Source of the DNA: Nannocystis pusilla
GTDB taxonomy: Bacteria; Myxococcota_A; Polyangia; Nannocystales; Nannocystaceae
DNA: 64,000 nt
Assembly (NCBI RefSeq): GCF_020073745.1
Contig: NZ_JAIRAU010000001.1
Coordinates: 1,486,771-1,550,770 of the forward strand
Reading direction: 5' to 3'
Numbering within the stretch: position 1 is the first letter of the stretch; the number at the start of each line of letters is the position of its first letter. The notes beneath the pieces are model-generated. The model did no database searches. It was not told where the DNA came from and saw nothing but the letters and a program-made list of their open reading frames with translations. This document shows, piece by piece, positions 1 to 9,454 of this stretch. The position numbers and the translations under genes are program-made.

Positions 1-604
1 GGACGTCGGTCTTCTTTTTGTCCTTGCGGTCCTCGAACTCGAGCAGGGCTTTCTCGTAGTCGGCCTCGGCGCGGGCGAAGCGCTCGTTGTCGGCCTCGAA
101 GTGGAGCTCGGCCAGGCGGAACAGGATCTCCGGGGTCCAGCTCGGGTCGGTCGGGTTCTGCTTGAGGAAGCCGTCGTAGCGGGCGATCGCGGCCTCGCGC
201 AGCTGCAGCGCCTTGGCCTTGTGGGCGGCGATCTGGCCGTCGAGCTGCTTCTGCAGCTTGCCGCGGCCGCGCTCGGCCTCGATCACGGTGACGATCGCGA
301 GCGTGTCGGCGGCGATGGTGGCGGCGCGGCGGTAGCGGGCGAAAATTTGCTCGAGGTCGGCGAGCGCCTTGTCGTCCTCGGGGGTCTTCGGCAGGCGCGC
401 CGGCGGGACCGACAGCGCTCGCCGGTCGACCGCGCCGCTCGGCTCGCGGGCGACGCCCGAGCCGGGCTCGCCGAGGATGCCCTGCCAGCCCGAGGGCGCC
501 GGCAGCTCGCCGCGCGGCAGGGCGGCCGCGGTGGAGGCTGCCGCAAGAGATATGGCCCATGCGACAGGTATGAGCAGCCATGACCGAGAGGACAGGCGCT
601 TCAC
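1..604 (-). CDS. Secreted TPR-type protein, 3' end outside the window
   Basis: The frame starts at a GTG that overlaps the TGA of the upstream gene (GTGA), and about 201 codons are visible before the window edge. The first 27 residues form a signal peptide (basic start, hydrophobic stretch, AAA-type cleavage region). A Pro/Gly-rich linker follows, then a helical charged part with residues typical of TPR-like helices around 'YDGFLKQNPTDPSW' and 'RLAELHFEADNERFARAEAD'. Overlap with the preceding TPR gene indicates translational coupling in a three-gene operon. The protein probably acts as a periplasmic or outer-membrane scaffold; no enzyme motif is visible. The C-terminal part cannot be judged. 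Confidence 0.75.
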   Translation of the reverse strand, partial: MKRLSSRSWLLIPVAWAISLAAASTAAALPRGELPAPSGWQGILGEPGSGVAREPSGAVDRRALSVPPARLPKTPEDDKALADLEQIFARYRRAATIAADTLAIVTVIEAERGRGKLQKQLDGQIAAHKAKALQLREAAIARYDGFLKQNPTDPSWTPEILFRLAELHFEADNERFARAEADYEKALLEFEDRKDKKKTDV

Positions 605-3114
605 TCGCTGTCCTCCAGCGCCTCGGTGACGGCGCGGTCGATGTTCTTGACGCTGCGGTCGCGGGTGCGCTCGAGGTCGCGGGCCAGCTCGAGCTCGGCC
701 TCCTTGGTGGCCCAGGCGACGTCGAGCAGGCCGACGTCGGCGCGGATCGTCCAGTAGCGGAGGTCGGCGGCGACGTCGCGGATGCCGGCGTGGACGGCCT
801 CGGCGGCGGTGACGTCGGCGCGCGGGCGCAGGGCCTCGAGCTCGTCGCGGTAGCGGGTGAGGTTGTCGCGCTCCTCGCGGAGGACGTCGAGGGCGCGGGC
901 GAGGCGGGCCTGGGCGGCGGCGGCGAGGCGCTTGCGGCCGGCGTCGAGGCGGACGAGCAGGCGCTGGCGGCGTTGCCACTGGCCGCGGAGCTCGTCGCCG
1001 CCGCCGCCGGGCCAGCTCTGGCCGACGAGGGCGTTGTAGGCGGCGATCGCCTCGCGCCGGGTGGCCGGGAGCGGGTCGGTGAAGCGGAGGGTCGCGCGCG
1101 CGACCTGCAGGCCGCGGTGGGCGTCGGCGAGGCTGTCCTCGAGCGCGCCGAGCTCGCTGCGCAGGGCGGCGCCCTCCTGGAAGAACGGGTCGGGCGAGCC
1201 GCGCCGCGACGACTCCCGGTGCGCGTACTCGAGGCCGTAGAGGCGCGCGCGCACGGCCCCGGCCTCGGCGCGGGCCTGCGCGAGCGGTTCGCCGAGGTCG
1301 GAGACGCGGCGCAGGTGCTTGGACGGGCGCTCGAACAGGGTGTCGACGGTGCGGCGCATGTCGACGACGGCGCTGTTCGGGCGGCGGCCGGCGGCGCTCA
1401 GCAGGGCCTCGCCGGCCTCGCCGAGGTCGCGGGCGGCGCGGTCGAGCGCCTGCCAGTGGGCGCCGAGGTCGGTGAACAGCAGCGCGCGCTCGGACGAGGC
1501 GGCGGCCAGCTCCATGCGCTCGAGCAGGGCCAGGGTCTCGCGCAGCAGGTGCTCGGTCTCACCTGTCTCTCGGGCCAGGCGCTCGGCCTGCACGGCGCGC
1601 GGCAGGTTGCGGGCCAGCGGGATGGCGGCGCGGGGGACGAGGCTGTCGAGGGCGAAGTGACGCGGGTCGGAGCGGATGACGGCGCCGACGTAGTCGAGGG
1701 CGTCGCTGCCGACGGCCAGGGCCGGGGCGACGGCCTTGTACTGGTCGTCGAAGTGGCGGCGCAGGGCGGCGAACTCGTCCTCGGCCGCCTTCCAGTTGCG
1801 GCGGCGGATCTGCAGCTTGCCGCGCAGCGACTTGGCCTCGGCGGCGGCCGGGCTGTCGGGGGTCTCGCGCAGCAGCTGGTCGAGGGCGGCGAGGGCGGCC
1901 TCGTGGCGGTCGGCGCGGAGCAGGGTCCAGGCGATCTCGTACAGCGCCGACTGGTACAGCGGCGAGGCGCGGCCGATCGAGCGGTACGACAGCAGGGCGC
2001 CGTCGTAGTCGCCGCGGTCGTGGAAGATCCGCGCGCGGGCCATCCACGCCAGCTCGCGGATCTCCTGCTCCGCGGGGCCGGGCAGGCTGCGGGTGGCGAC
2101 GATGCGGTCGAAGCGGACGATGGCGTCGTCGGGGCGGCCGAGCGCGGCCGCGGCGGCGCCGGCGACGTAGGTGGCGCGCAGCAGGGTGCGCCACGCCGGG
2201 CCGGATGTCCCGAGAGGCAGGTCGGCGGGGGCGAGGCCGTCGAGCTCGGCGAGCGCGGCGTCGTAGTCCCTGGACAGGAACAAAAAGCGGCCCCAGGCGT
2301 AGCGCAGCTCGGCGATCCGCTGCTCGGGCGGGACGGCGGCGACCCAGCCGCGCAGGCGGGTGATGTCGAGCGCGCTGAGCTCGCTGCCGGGGCCGCGGTC
2401 GCCGTCGAGGCCGACGGCCTGCATGCGCGCGCGCAGCTCGGGCATGACCGACAGGCCCTGCTTGCGCGCGTGGCCGCGGGCGCGCGCGGGCGCGGCCAGC
2501 TCGAGCAGGCGGGCGACGCTGCGCTGGTGGAGGCGGCGGCCCTCGGGGCTGGCGTCGGCCAGGGTCAGCGAGAAGCACTCGCTGGCCCACCGGCGCATGC
2601 GCAGCAGCAGCAGCGCCTCGCCGAGGTAGTAGCGGGCCTGCACGGCCGCGGGCGTGCCGCCGGCGTTCTCGAGCAGGTCGAGGAAGACGATCGCGGCGCC
2701 CTCGGCGTCGCCGCCCTCGAGCTGGACCTGGCCGGCGACCAGGCGCTCGGCCAGCTCGGCGGCGCTCGGGGCCGGGAGGGCGGCGGCGACCTGCTCCGCG
2801 GCCTTGATCGCGTCCTCCGCGTCGGCGAGCAGGCGGGCCGCGTCGCCGCCGGGGGCCGGGTCGGCCGCGGCGTACACGGGGGTCCGCAGGGACATGGCGG
2901 GAAGGACAGGCTCGATCAGGGCCGCCGGGGCCCGCAGGGACATGGCCGGAGGGGCAGGCGCGAGCAGGCCGGCCACAGATGGCTGGAGGGACATGCCACC
3001 GGGGACAGGTGCGAAGAGACCTGCCCGCATGGGCATGTCCCAGGACGCAGCCGAGGCCGCCGCGGGGGCGAGCAGGGCGGCGGCCAGGGCCAGGCGGGCG
3101 AAGGCGCGCGGCAT
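601..3114 (-). CDS. Secreted tetratricopeptide-repeat protein
   Basis: 837 residues. An ATG start is followed by an Ala-rich signal peptide ending near 'AAASAASW'. The body is almost wholly helical with repeated Tyr/Ala/Leu helix pairs (for example 'ARYYLGEALLLLRMRRWA', 'ALYEIAWTLLRADRHEAALA'), as in TPR envelope proteins of myxobacteria. Residues about 25-85 differ: they are three imperfect low-complexity units each ending in 'MSLR/Q', encoded by copies of the GGACATG repeat. The gene starts 4 bases after the stop of the secreted beta protein and overlaps the next gene by 4 bases, so the three are one operon. The likely role is protein-protein scaffolding in the periplasm; the exact function is unknown. 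Confidence 0.85.
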   Translation of the reverse strand: MPRAFARLALAAALLAPAAASAASWDMPMRAGLFAPVPGGMSLQPSVAGLLAPAPPAMSLRAPAALIEPVLPAMSLRTPVYAAADPAPGGDAARLLADAEDAIKAAEQVAAALPAPSAAELAERLVAGQVQLEGGDAEGAAIVFLDLLENAGGTPAAVQARYYLGEALLLLRMRRWASECFSLTLADASPEGRRLHQRSVARLLELAAPARARGHARKQGLSVMPELRARMQAVGLDGDRGPGSELSALDITRLRGWVAAVPPEQRIAELRYAWGRFLFLSRDYDAALAELDGLAPADLPLGTSGPAWRTLLRATYVAGAAAAALGRPDDAIVRFDRIVATRSLPGPAEQEIRELAWMARARIFHDRGDYDGALLSYRSIGRASPLYQSALYEIAWTLLRADRHEAALAALDQLLRETPDSPAAAEAKSLRGKLQIRRRNWKAAEDEFAALRRHFDDQYKAVAPALAVGSDALDYVGAVIRSDPRHFALDSLVPRAAIPLARNLPRAVQAERLARETGETEHLLRETLALLERMELAAASSERALLFTDLGAHWQALDRAARDLGEAGEALLSAAGRRPNSAVVDMRRTVDTLFERPSKHLRRVSDLGEPLAQARAEAGAVRARLYGLEYAHRESSRRGSPDPFFQEGAALRSELGALEDSLADAHRGLQVARATLRFTDPLPATRREAIAAYNALVGQSWPGGGGDELRGQWQRRQRLLVRLDAGRKRLAAAAQARLARALDVLREERDNLTRYRDELEALRPRADVTAAEAVHAGIRDVAADLRYWTIRADVGLLDVAWATKEAELELARDLERTRDRSVKNIDRAVTEALEDSE
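2883..3053. repeat. Tandem GGACATG-type repeats inside the TPR gene
   Basis: Three to four imperfect units of about 50 bases, each with GGGACATGGC or GGCATGTCC and a nearby GGACAGG. They are in frame and encode the repeated peptide ending A-M-S-L-R/Q just after the signal peptide. The piece at 3002-3026 can fold around a GCGAAGAG loop, the same loop seen in intergenic hairpins elsewhere in the window. Confidence 0.7.
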
Positions 3115-3118
3115 GGGG

Positions 3119-3934
3119 TCACTTGCCCGCGGGCGCGGCGGCAGGCTCGGCCTTGGCAGCGGCGGCGCCGTCCTGGCCGACGACCTGGAACTCGACGGCG
3201 GGGCGGTCCTTCATCTCGGTGGTGAGGTTGCCGCGCTCGTAGCCCTTGCTGACCAGCTTGAAGCTGCCGCCCTCGGTGACGTTGAAGCTATGGGTCTGCG
3301 GCGACTTGAAGGTGTAGCCGCGCAGGTACGTGAAGACGCCGTAGCCCTGGCCCTGGTAGGTGAGCTCGACGCGGGCCTCGTGCGGGCCGGGCGGCAGGGT
3401 GCCGTCGAACACGAGGATCTCGTCCTCGGCGTCGAGGCCGCCCGAGTCGTCGCTGCGGGCGAAGATCTGCGCGCCGTCGAGGGTGTAGACGATCCGCACC
3501 AGGCGGAAGCCGACGCCCATGAGGTTGCGGTGGGCCAGGACGACGCGCCCGCCGGCGGCGACGCCCGCCATCACCGTGTCGCGCAGGACGGCCAGGCGCG
3601 CCTTGCTGCGGAAGATCTTGTCCTTGAGGCTGTTGACCTCGGCCTCGATGCCGTCGAGGCGGTCGCCGTAGAGGTCCGAGGTGCGCGCGCCGGCGGCTGG
3701 ATCTTCGCCGAGCAGCCCGCCCTCGCTTTTGCTCGGGGTGGTGGTCTGCGTCGTCGGCTGGGCCGGCGCCGGATCGGCAGACGCAGGCGCCGCGGCCGGG
3801 GCCGCGGAACTCGTCGCAGGCGCCGGCTCCTTGGCCTTCTTCGGGGCGGGAGCGGCGTGGGCCCACGTCCCCGCCCCGGCGAGGGCGAGGACGAAGACAG
3901 CAGAGGAGAGCCGACGCGACGGCGAGGCGACCAT
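3119..3934 (-). CDS. Secreted beta-rich protein with a Pro/Ala linker
   Basis: 271 residues from the ATG at 3934, chosen because a clear signal peptide ('LSSAVFVLALAGAGTWAHAA') begins there; upstream in-frame codons give a non-signal extension. After the signal come a Pro/Ala/Thr-rich linker, a short coiled-coil-like helix (about residues 85-120) and a beta-rich domain with 'ILVFDGTLPPGPHEARVEL' resembling PEGA/carboxypeptidase-regulatory-like folds, and an acidic-Ala tail. It is the first gene of the operon with the two TPR proteins. Similar myxobacterial proteins are often misnamed dihydrolipoamide acetyltransferase because of the Ala/Pro linker; no lipoyl or acetyltransferase motif is seen. 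Function unknown, probably envelope-associated. Confidence 0.8.
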   Translation of the reverse strand: MVASPSRRLSSAVFVLALAGAGTWAHAAPAPKKAKEPAPATSSAAPAAAPASADPAPAQPTTQTTTPSKSEGGLLGEDPAAGARTSDLYGDRLDGIEAEVNSLKDKIFRSKARLAVLRDTVMAGVAAGGRVVLAHRNLMGVGFRLVRIVYTLDGAQIFARSDDSGGLDAEDEILVFDGTLPPGPHEARVELTYQGQGYGVFTYLRGYTFKSPQTHSFNVTEGGSFKLVSKGYERGNLTTEMKDRPAVEFQVVGQDGAAAAKAEPAAAPAGK

Positions 3935-4241
3935 CGGAAGTAGGCTACCAAGGCGCGTAATTCTGAGCCAGTCGGGAGACAATTCGCGGGGCTCCGGGAG
4001 CGTGGGCACGTGGAGGGCGGGATCGAACCAGCGGCGAACGCGCCCGAGATCTTGCTGGGGACGACGAGTCGCTCGTGCGACTCATGAAGTAAGTGGCCAG
4101 TTCGCGGCGGTCCTGGTGGAGCTGGAGCGATGGTCGAGAAGTACGAGCCGTACTGGCGAAATTCGCCGAGCCAGGTGGTGCTCGAGCGGCGTTGAGGCCG
4201 TCGGCGACGAGTTGGTCACGGAGCTCGAGGCGCGGCGGCGT
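3935..4241. other. Intergenic region, no gene recognised
   Basis: It lies between two minus-strand genes and includes the upstream region of the envelope operon. A small hairpin (GAGTCG...CGACTC near 4057-4074) is visible. A T-loop-like GGTTCGATCC is present on the minus strand near 4019-4028, but no tRNA cloverleaf can be built around it. Confidence 0.4.
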
Positions 4242-5090
4242 TCACTCGGTCATGGCGCCGAGCCAGATGGTGGTGACCTTGTCGTCCTTCAAGAAGAAGG
4301 CGAGGCCGTGGTCGCCGGTGGTGACGATCTTGTGGTCGTCGCTCGAGTCGATGTGGAACAGCCCGCCGTAGGCCGCCTCGAGCTCGGCCCGCGTGGAGCC
4401 AGGACGGATCCCCCGCGCGGTGGCGGAGTCGCCCGGCGCCTTGACCTCGATGCCGCGGAGGATCTGCGGCTTGCGGGCGGGGGCGGCCATCGTCAGCTGC
4501 ACGCCGAGCGCGGGGAAGTCCCACTTCTGCTCGTACTCGTCGAAGATGTTCTTGCGCGACTTGCTCTTGCGCTGCGGCGTGGCGATGAGGGCGACCTCGT
4601 CGGCGGTCAGGCCGAGGCGGAATTTGCCGAGGGTCTCGGTCAGCGCGTAGTCAGCGGCCGCGGGGTTGATCGGCGGGGTCGGGGGGCCGTCGAGGCGGCA
4701 GGCCTTCGCGTCCTCCCAGCTGTCGGGCGCGCTCCCGGCCTTCCACTCGTCGCGCGCGCCGAGCCGATCGCCGGGGTGGGCGGCGCTGACGAGGCGGCAG
4801 CCGTGCGTCAAATGATCGTTGGCGGTGGCGGCGGCGAGCTGCAGCTCGCGCGCCTCGCAGGCGGAGCGCGTCGGCAGGCAGACGGTGTGGGTCGCACGGC
4901 TGGCGTCGTAGCGGTCGAAGCAGGCGCACCACCAGTCCTTCGCGGCAGGTGGTGCGGGCTCTGCGACGTCGGCGGGGGGCGGTGCCGGTGCGGCGGGGGG
5001 CGTGGACGGCGGGGCTGCGGCGGGGGCCGGTGCGGAGCGATCGCAGGCGCAAGCGAGTGCCAGGAGGACGGCGACGAGCGTCGGGCGCAT
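4242..5090 (-). CDS. Lipoprotein of unknown function
   Basis: 282 residues from an ATG. The N-terminus 'MRPTLVAVLLALACACDR' is a lipoprotein signal with a lipobox ending at a Cys near residue 14-16, followed by a Pro/Ala linker of about 35 residues. The mature domain has several Cys (WWCACF, C-x6-C) in its first half and a beta-rich second half with 'KFRLGLTADEVALIATP' and 'GIRPGSTRAELEAAYGG', a pattern common in proteins with repeated strand-helix units where the charge pattern follows 'GxxRxELxxxyG'. It ends with its stop at 4242 and no obvious partner gene. Function unknown; attachment to a membrane is the safest statement. Confidence 0.8.
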   Translation of the reverse strand: MRPTLVAVLLALACACDRSAPAPAAAPPSTPPAAPAPPPADVAEPAPPAAKDWWCACFDRYDASRATHTVCLPTRSACEARELQLAAATANDHLTHGCRLVSAAHPGDRLGARDEWKAGSAPDSWEDAKACRLDGPPTPPINPAAADYALTETLGKFRLGLTADEVALIATPQRKSKSRKNIFDEYEQKWDFPALGVQLTMAAPARKPQILRGIEVKAPGDSATARGIRPGSTRAELEAAYGGLFHIDSSDDHKIVTTGDHGLAFFLKDDKVTTIWLGAMTE

Positions 5091-5156
5091 GGGGCGACGA
5101 TACCAGCGCAGCGGGCGAGGGCGCGGCGGGGCGCGGGCGCGACAGTGACAGTGATG

Positions 5157-5170
5157 TGTCCTTCAGGACA
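5157..5170. repeat. GGACATG-family hairpin
   Basis: TGTCC at 5157-5161 pairs with GGACA at 5166-5170 around a TTCA loop, followed on the plus strand by TGTTTAATT. It sits just upstream of the lipoprotein gene and downstream of metK. It is one member of the family of short palindromes spread over this window. Confidence 0.55.
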
Positions 5171-5520
5171 TGTTTAATTAGAAGTCGGAGCGAGCTCGCG
5201 CGTGTCGGTCGGAGCCTGCCGGACGGGTCGCGGCGGGATTTCGCCGCCCGGGGGCACGGGGCCGCGGGTCAGCGCTGCCGCTTCGGCGCGTCGGGGTGCG
5301 TGCTTCGGGCTCCGGAGCCCGGTGTGGGTCGGTGCCGCGCTCGCGGGCGAGCGTCGGGTTCGACCAATCTGGATAGCTTTTCGGGCATGTTTTTGAAAGC
5401 ATGGCCGATAGGGCATGCCCTGACGGGCATGTTTAAAAAGACATGCCCAGAAAGACAGCGCGCGACCGCGGCACGGGGCCGGGGTCGCGCGAGGGCGGCG
5501 AGGAGCCGGGGGAGCCGGGC
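5171..5520. other. metK 3' intergenic region with GCATG palindromes
   Basis: No gene is supported. Positions 5385-5460 are packed with GGCATGT/ACATGCCC words. GGGCATGCCC at 5411-5420 is a perfect palindrome, and GGGCATGT at 5425-5432 pairs with ACATGCCC at 5441-5448 around an A/T-rich loop. Because it follows the metK stop on the minus strand, it may act as a transcription end or RNA-stabilising hairpin; there is no U-run after the stem. Confidence 0.5.
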
Positions 5521-6678
<1,158 letters not shown>

Positions 6679-6740
6679 GGGGACTCTCGGTGGCGTGTAC
6701 GGCGGTTGACGTAAGGATTGGCACCCGCGGGCGCGGCGCG

Positions 6741-6769
6741 AGCATATGCGCGCCTTTTGCGCAGGGCAA
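6741..6769 (-). promoter_or_regulatory. Candidate promoter of metK
   Basis: On the minus strand TTGCCC (6769-6764) and TATGCT (6746-6741) are separated by exactly 17 bases. The pair lies about 63 bases before the metK ATG, giving a short leader. Judged by eye only. Confidence 0.5.
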
Positions 6770-6862
6770 GCGTTTTACGGGCCATCTGCGGCGATCTCAC
6801 GCGGACACGTGACGTGCGCGCCACATGCCGCGGCGAAAACCTCACACGGGCCGGCGAGGGCG

Positions 6863-8041
6863 TCACGGTGCGCCGGGCATGCCCCAGGGCGAAGGCTCGG
6901 GCACGAGGCGCAGGTCGAGGGTGAAGGTCGGGTCGTGCTCGCTGTCCGCGGGCAGCTCGATGAACAGGTACGGCTCGATGCCGGCGGCGCGCATGGTCGC
7001 GAGGCGGCCGAGCACGACGCGCGCCGGACCACCGGTGCCGGCCGCGCAGGCGAGTTCGTCGGCCGCGAGGCAGGTCGGGGTGCGCACCGCGAGGCCGACG
7101 TCCGCGCGACTGACGGTGATCTCGAGCGCCCGGCCGGGCGGGGTCGCGGGCAGCCCCAGGCGCAGGACTCGCTCGCGCAGGCCGTCGCCGCCGCAGCCGT
7201 GGGCGTGGGCGTCGGTCTGCGGCGCGGCCGGGTCGACGACCAGCGCGCCCTCGCCGGCGTCGTCGAGCACCACGGGCGTGCGCATGGCGGTGCTGCAGGT
7301 GTCGGCCGGCAAGGTGGTGCACTCGGGCGCGTCGCCGGGCTTGCTCGCCAGGCACATCGTGCCGGCGACGCAGCGCCCGCGCGAGGCCGGCTCGCACACC
7401 TCGCCGGCCTCGAGCACGCGCGTGAGGCCGATGTCGAGCTCGAAGCTCAGCGGGTCGGGGCCATCGTCGGGGGCTGGCTTTTGTTTCAGGTCCGAAAAGA
7501 CAGCCTCGTCGATGCCGACGGCGAGGCGCAGGACGGTGCCGCCGGCGAGGTCGCGCAGCTCGAGCGGCGCGCCAGCGACGCAGGCGATCTCGCGGCCGCC
7601 GAGGCAGTCGTCGGGCGCGAGCGAGAGGTGCGGGGCGAAGCCGACGCCGCGCGCCGCGACCCGCAGGTCGGCGCGCACCGGGACCTGGACGCGCAGGAAG
7701 CCGTCCGGACCGCCGCCGCCGCACACGCCGCCGATCGGCGACTCGGCCGAGAGCTCGCGCAGGCCGCCGAAGTAGCGGCCCTGAGTCACGAGCAGCGCGT
7801 TGTCGCAAGCGTCGGCGGGGGCGGGCGCCTCGGCCCACACGCCGGAGGTGCTGCCGTCGCCGGTGTCGCCGTCCTCGGTCGTCTCCGCGCCCGGTCGGGT
7901 GCAGCCGAGGGGCGCGAGCGCGAGCGCGACGACGAGCCGGACGAACGTCGCACAGCGCGGACGGACGAACGCCGCCCGGCGCGGACGGACGGCGCGGCGA
8001 GGCGCGAGGGCGCGAGCGATGCGGAGCGCGGCGGGCGACAT
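6863..8041 (-). CDS. Lipoprotein of unknown function
   Basis: 392 residues from the ATG at 8041. A long basic N-terminus (about 25 residues rich in Arg) precedes a hydrophobic core ending in the lipobox 'LALAPLGC', so the true start may be an internal in-frame codon. An acidic T/G/D linker follows. The mature part consists of two or three similar beta-rich modules, each with paired Cys ('PADACDNALLVTQGRYFGG', 'PADTCSTAMRTPVVLDD' and following strands), suggesting internally duplicated domains such as those of secreted pre-peptidase C-terminal-like proteins. It diverges from hisD with 78 bases between the starts. Function unknown. Confidence 0.8.
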   Translation of the reverse strand: MSPAALRIARALAPRRAVRPRRAAFVRPRCATFVRLVVALALAPLGCTRPGAETTEDGDTGDGSTSGVWAEAPAPADACDNALLVTQGRYFGGLRELSAESPIGGVCGGGGPDGFLRVQVPVRADLRVAARGVGFAPHLSLAPDDCLGGREIACVAGAPLELRDLAGGTVLRLAVGIDEAVFSDLKQKPAPDDGPDPLSFELDIGLTRVLEAGEVCEPASRGRCVAGTMCLASKPGDAPECTTLPADTCSTAMRTPVVLDDAGEGALVVDPAAPQTDAHAHGCGGDGLRERVLRLGLPATPPGRALEITVSRADVGLAVRTPTCLAADELACAAGTGGPARVVLGRLATMRAAGIEPYLFIELPADSEHDPTFTLDLRLVPEPSPWGMPGAP

Positions 8042-8119
8042 CTGCGCAGCAGGCAGGATAACCAAGATCCGGGCGAGTTTCACTTCCTTCAGGGGCGTGA
8101 GCGCTGTACCTTGCGAGCC

Positions 8120-9424
8120 ATGCGAGACCTCGGCTTTCGCACGCTCGACCTCCGCGGTGGGGGTAGGGCCGAGGACCAGGCGACCTGGCAGAGCCTTTGC
8201 TCCCGCGCGGCCGGACTCGAGGGCGAGGCCGACACGGCCGCGCGCGCAATCATCGCCGAGGTGCGGGCGCGCGGTGACGCTGCGGTCTGCGAGCTGACGA
8301 GCCGCTTCGAGCAGCGCACGCTGACGCCCGAGCAGTTCGAGATCTCCCGCGAGGCGCGGGCCGAGGCGTGCGCGCGCGTGTCGCCCGATCTGCGGGCCGC
8401 CCTGACCACCGCGGCCCACGGGATCCGCGTGTTCCACGAGACGCAGGTCCGCGGCGACAGCGGGCTCGAGATCGAAGATGTCTCTTTGTACAGCCGCGTC
8501 GCGCCGCTGCGGCGGGTCGCGGTGTACGCCCCCGGCGGCACCGCGGCCTATCCGTCGTCGGTGCTGATGGCCGGGATCCCGGCCAAGGTCGCGGGCGTGC
8601 CGGAGGTGATCCTGGTGACGCCGCGCGCGCCCGACGTGGTCCTGCTGGCGGCCGAGATCGCCGGCGTCGACCGGGTGCTGCAGATCGGCGGGGCCCAGGC
8701 GATCGCCGCGCTCGCGCTCGGTACGGCGACGGTGCCGCGGGTCGACAAGATCGTCGGCCCGGGCAACGCCTACGTCACCGCGGCCAAGCGCCAGGTGTTC
8801 GGCCTGTGTGCGATCGACGGGATCGCCGGGCCGAGCGAGATCGTGGTGGTCGCCGACGCGGCCGCCGACCCGGAGCTGGTGGCCGCCGATCTGATCGCCC
8901 AGGCCGAGCACGACGTGCTCGCGTGCGCGATCCTGATCACCGACAGCGAGGCGCTGGTGCCTCGGGTGAGCGCCGCGCTGGCCCGCCAGCTGGGCGATCT
9001 GCCGCGGGCGGAGATCGCCTCGCAGGCGCTGCGCGAGCACGGGGCGGCGGTGCTGGTCGACGACGTCGCGGCGATGGTCGCGGCGGTCAACGCCTACGCG
9101 CCCGAGCACGTCGAGCTGCTGCTGGCGGACGCCGAGGCGGTCGCGCGCGAGGTGACGACCGCGGGGGCGATCTTCGTCGGGCCGTTCACGCCCGAGGCCG
9201 CCGGCGACTACACGGCCGGCCCGAGCCACGTGCTGCCGACGGCCGGCGCGGCCCGCTTCGCCTCGCCGCTCGGGGTGTGGGACTTCGTCAAGCACACCAG
9301 CGTGCTGCGGCTCGGCCGCGCCGCGCTGGCGGCTCAGGGACCGGCGATCGCTCGCCTGGCCCGCGCGGAGGGCCTCGAGGGCCACGCGCGCGCGGCCGAG
9401 CTGCGCCTGCGCGAAACGACATAG
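8120..9424 (+). CDS. hisD: Histidinol dehydrogenase
   Basis: Oxidises L-histidinol to L-histidine in two NAD-dependent steps, the last reactions of histidine synthesis. 434 residues, the usual length. Characteristic blocks are 'YAPGGTAAYPSSVLM', 'GGAQAIAALALGT', 'DKIVGPGNAYVTAAKR' and 'GPSEIVVVAD', and the zinc/active-site region 'QAEHD' is intact. The first ATG consistent with the family N-terminus is used. hisC follows after 30 bases, so the two form a histidine operon fragment; the other his genes are not in this window. Confidence 0.97.
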   Translation: MRDLGFRTLDLRGGGRAEDQATWQSLCSRAAGLEGEADTAARAIIAEVRARGDAAVCELTSRFEQRTLTPEQFEISREARAEACARVSPDLRAALTTAAHGIRVFHETQVRGDSGLEIEDVSLYSRVAPLRRVAVYAPGGTAAYPSSVLMAGIPAKVAGVPEVILVTPRAPDVVLLAAEIAGVDRVLQIGGAQAIAALALGTATVPRVDKIVGPGNAYVTAAKRQVFGLCAIDGIAGPSEIVVVADAAADPELVAADLIAQAEHDVLACAILITDSEALVPRVSAALARQLGDLPRAEIASQALREHGAAVLVDDVAAMVAAVNAYAPEHVELLLADAEAVAREVTTAGAIFVGPFTPEAAGDYTAGPSHVLPTAGAARFASPLGVWDFVKHTSVLRLGRAALAAQGPAIARLARAEGLEGHARAAELRLRETT

Positions 9425-9454
9425 CTCTTACGACATGACGCGGAGGACATGTTC

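Noticed and set aside
580..3225. Very long plus-strand reading frame across the TPR gene
   Set aside because: Its composition is the Gly/Ala/Val/Arg mix expected from antisense reading of GC-rich coding DNA; the minus frame has a signal peptide and TPR pattern.
4011..4090. T-loop-like GGTTCGATCC on the minus strand suggesting a tRNA
   Set aside because: The 7-base acceptor stem and the T stem do not pair, and no anticodon arm fits; no cloverleaf can be drawn.
6679..6740. Possible SAM riboswitch in the metK leader
   Set aside because: The leader is only about 60 bases and has none of the conserved helices of known SAM-sensing RNAs.
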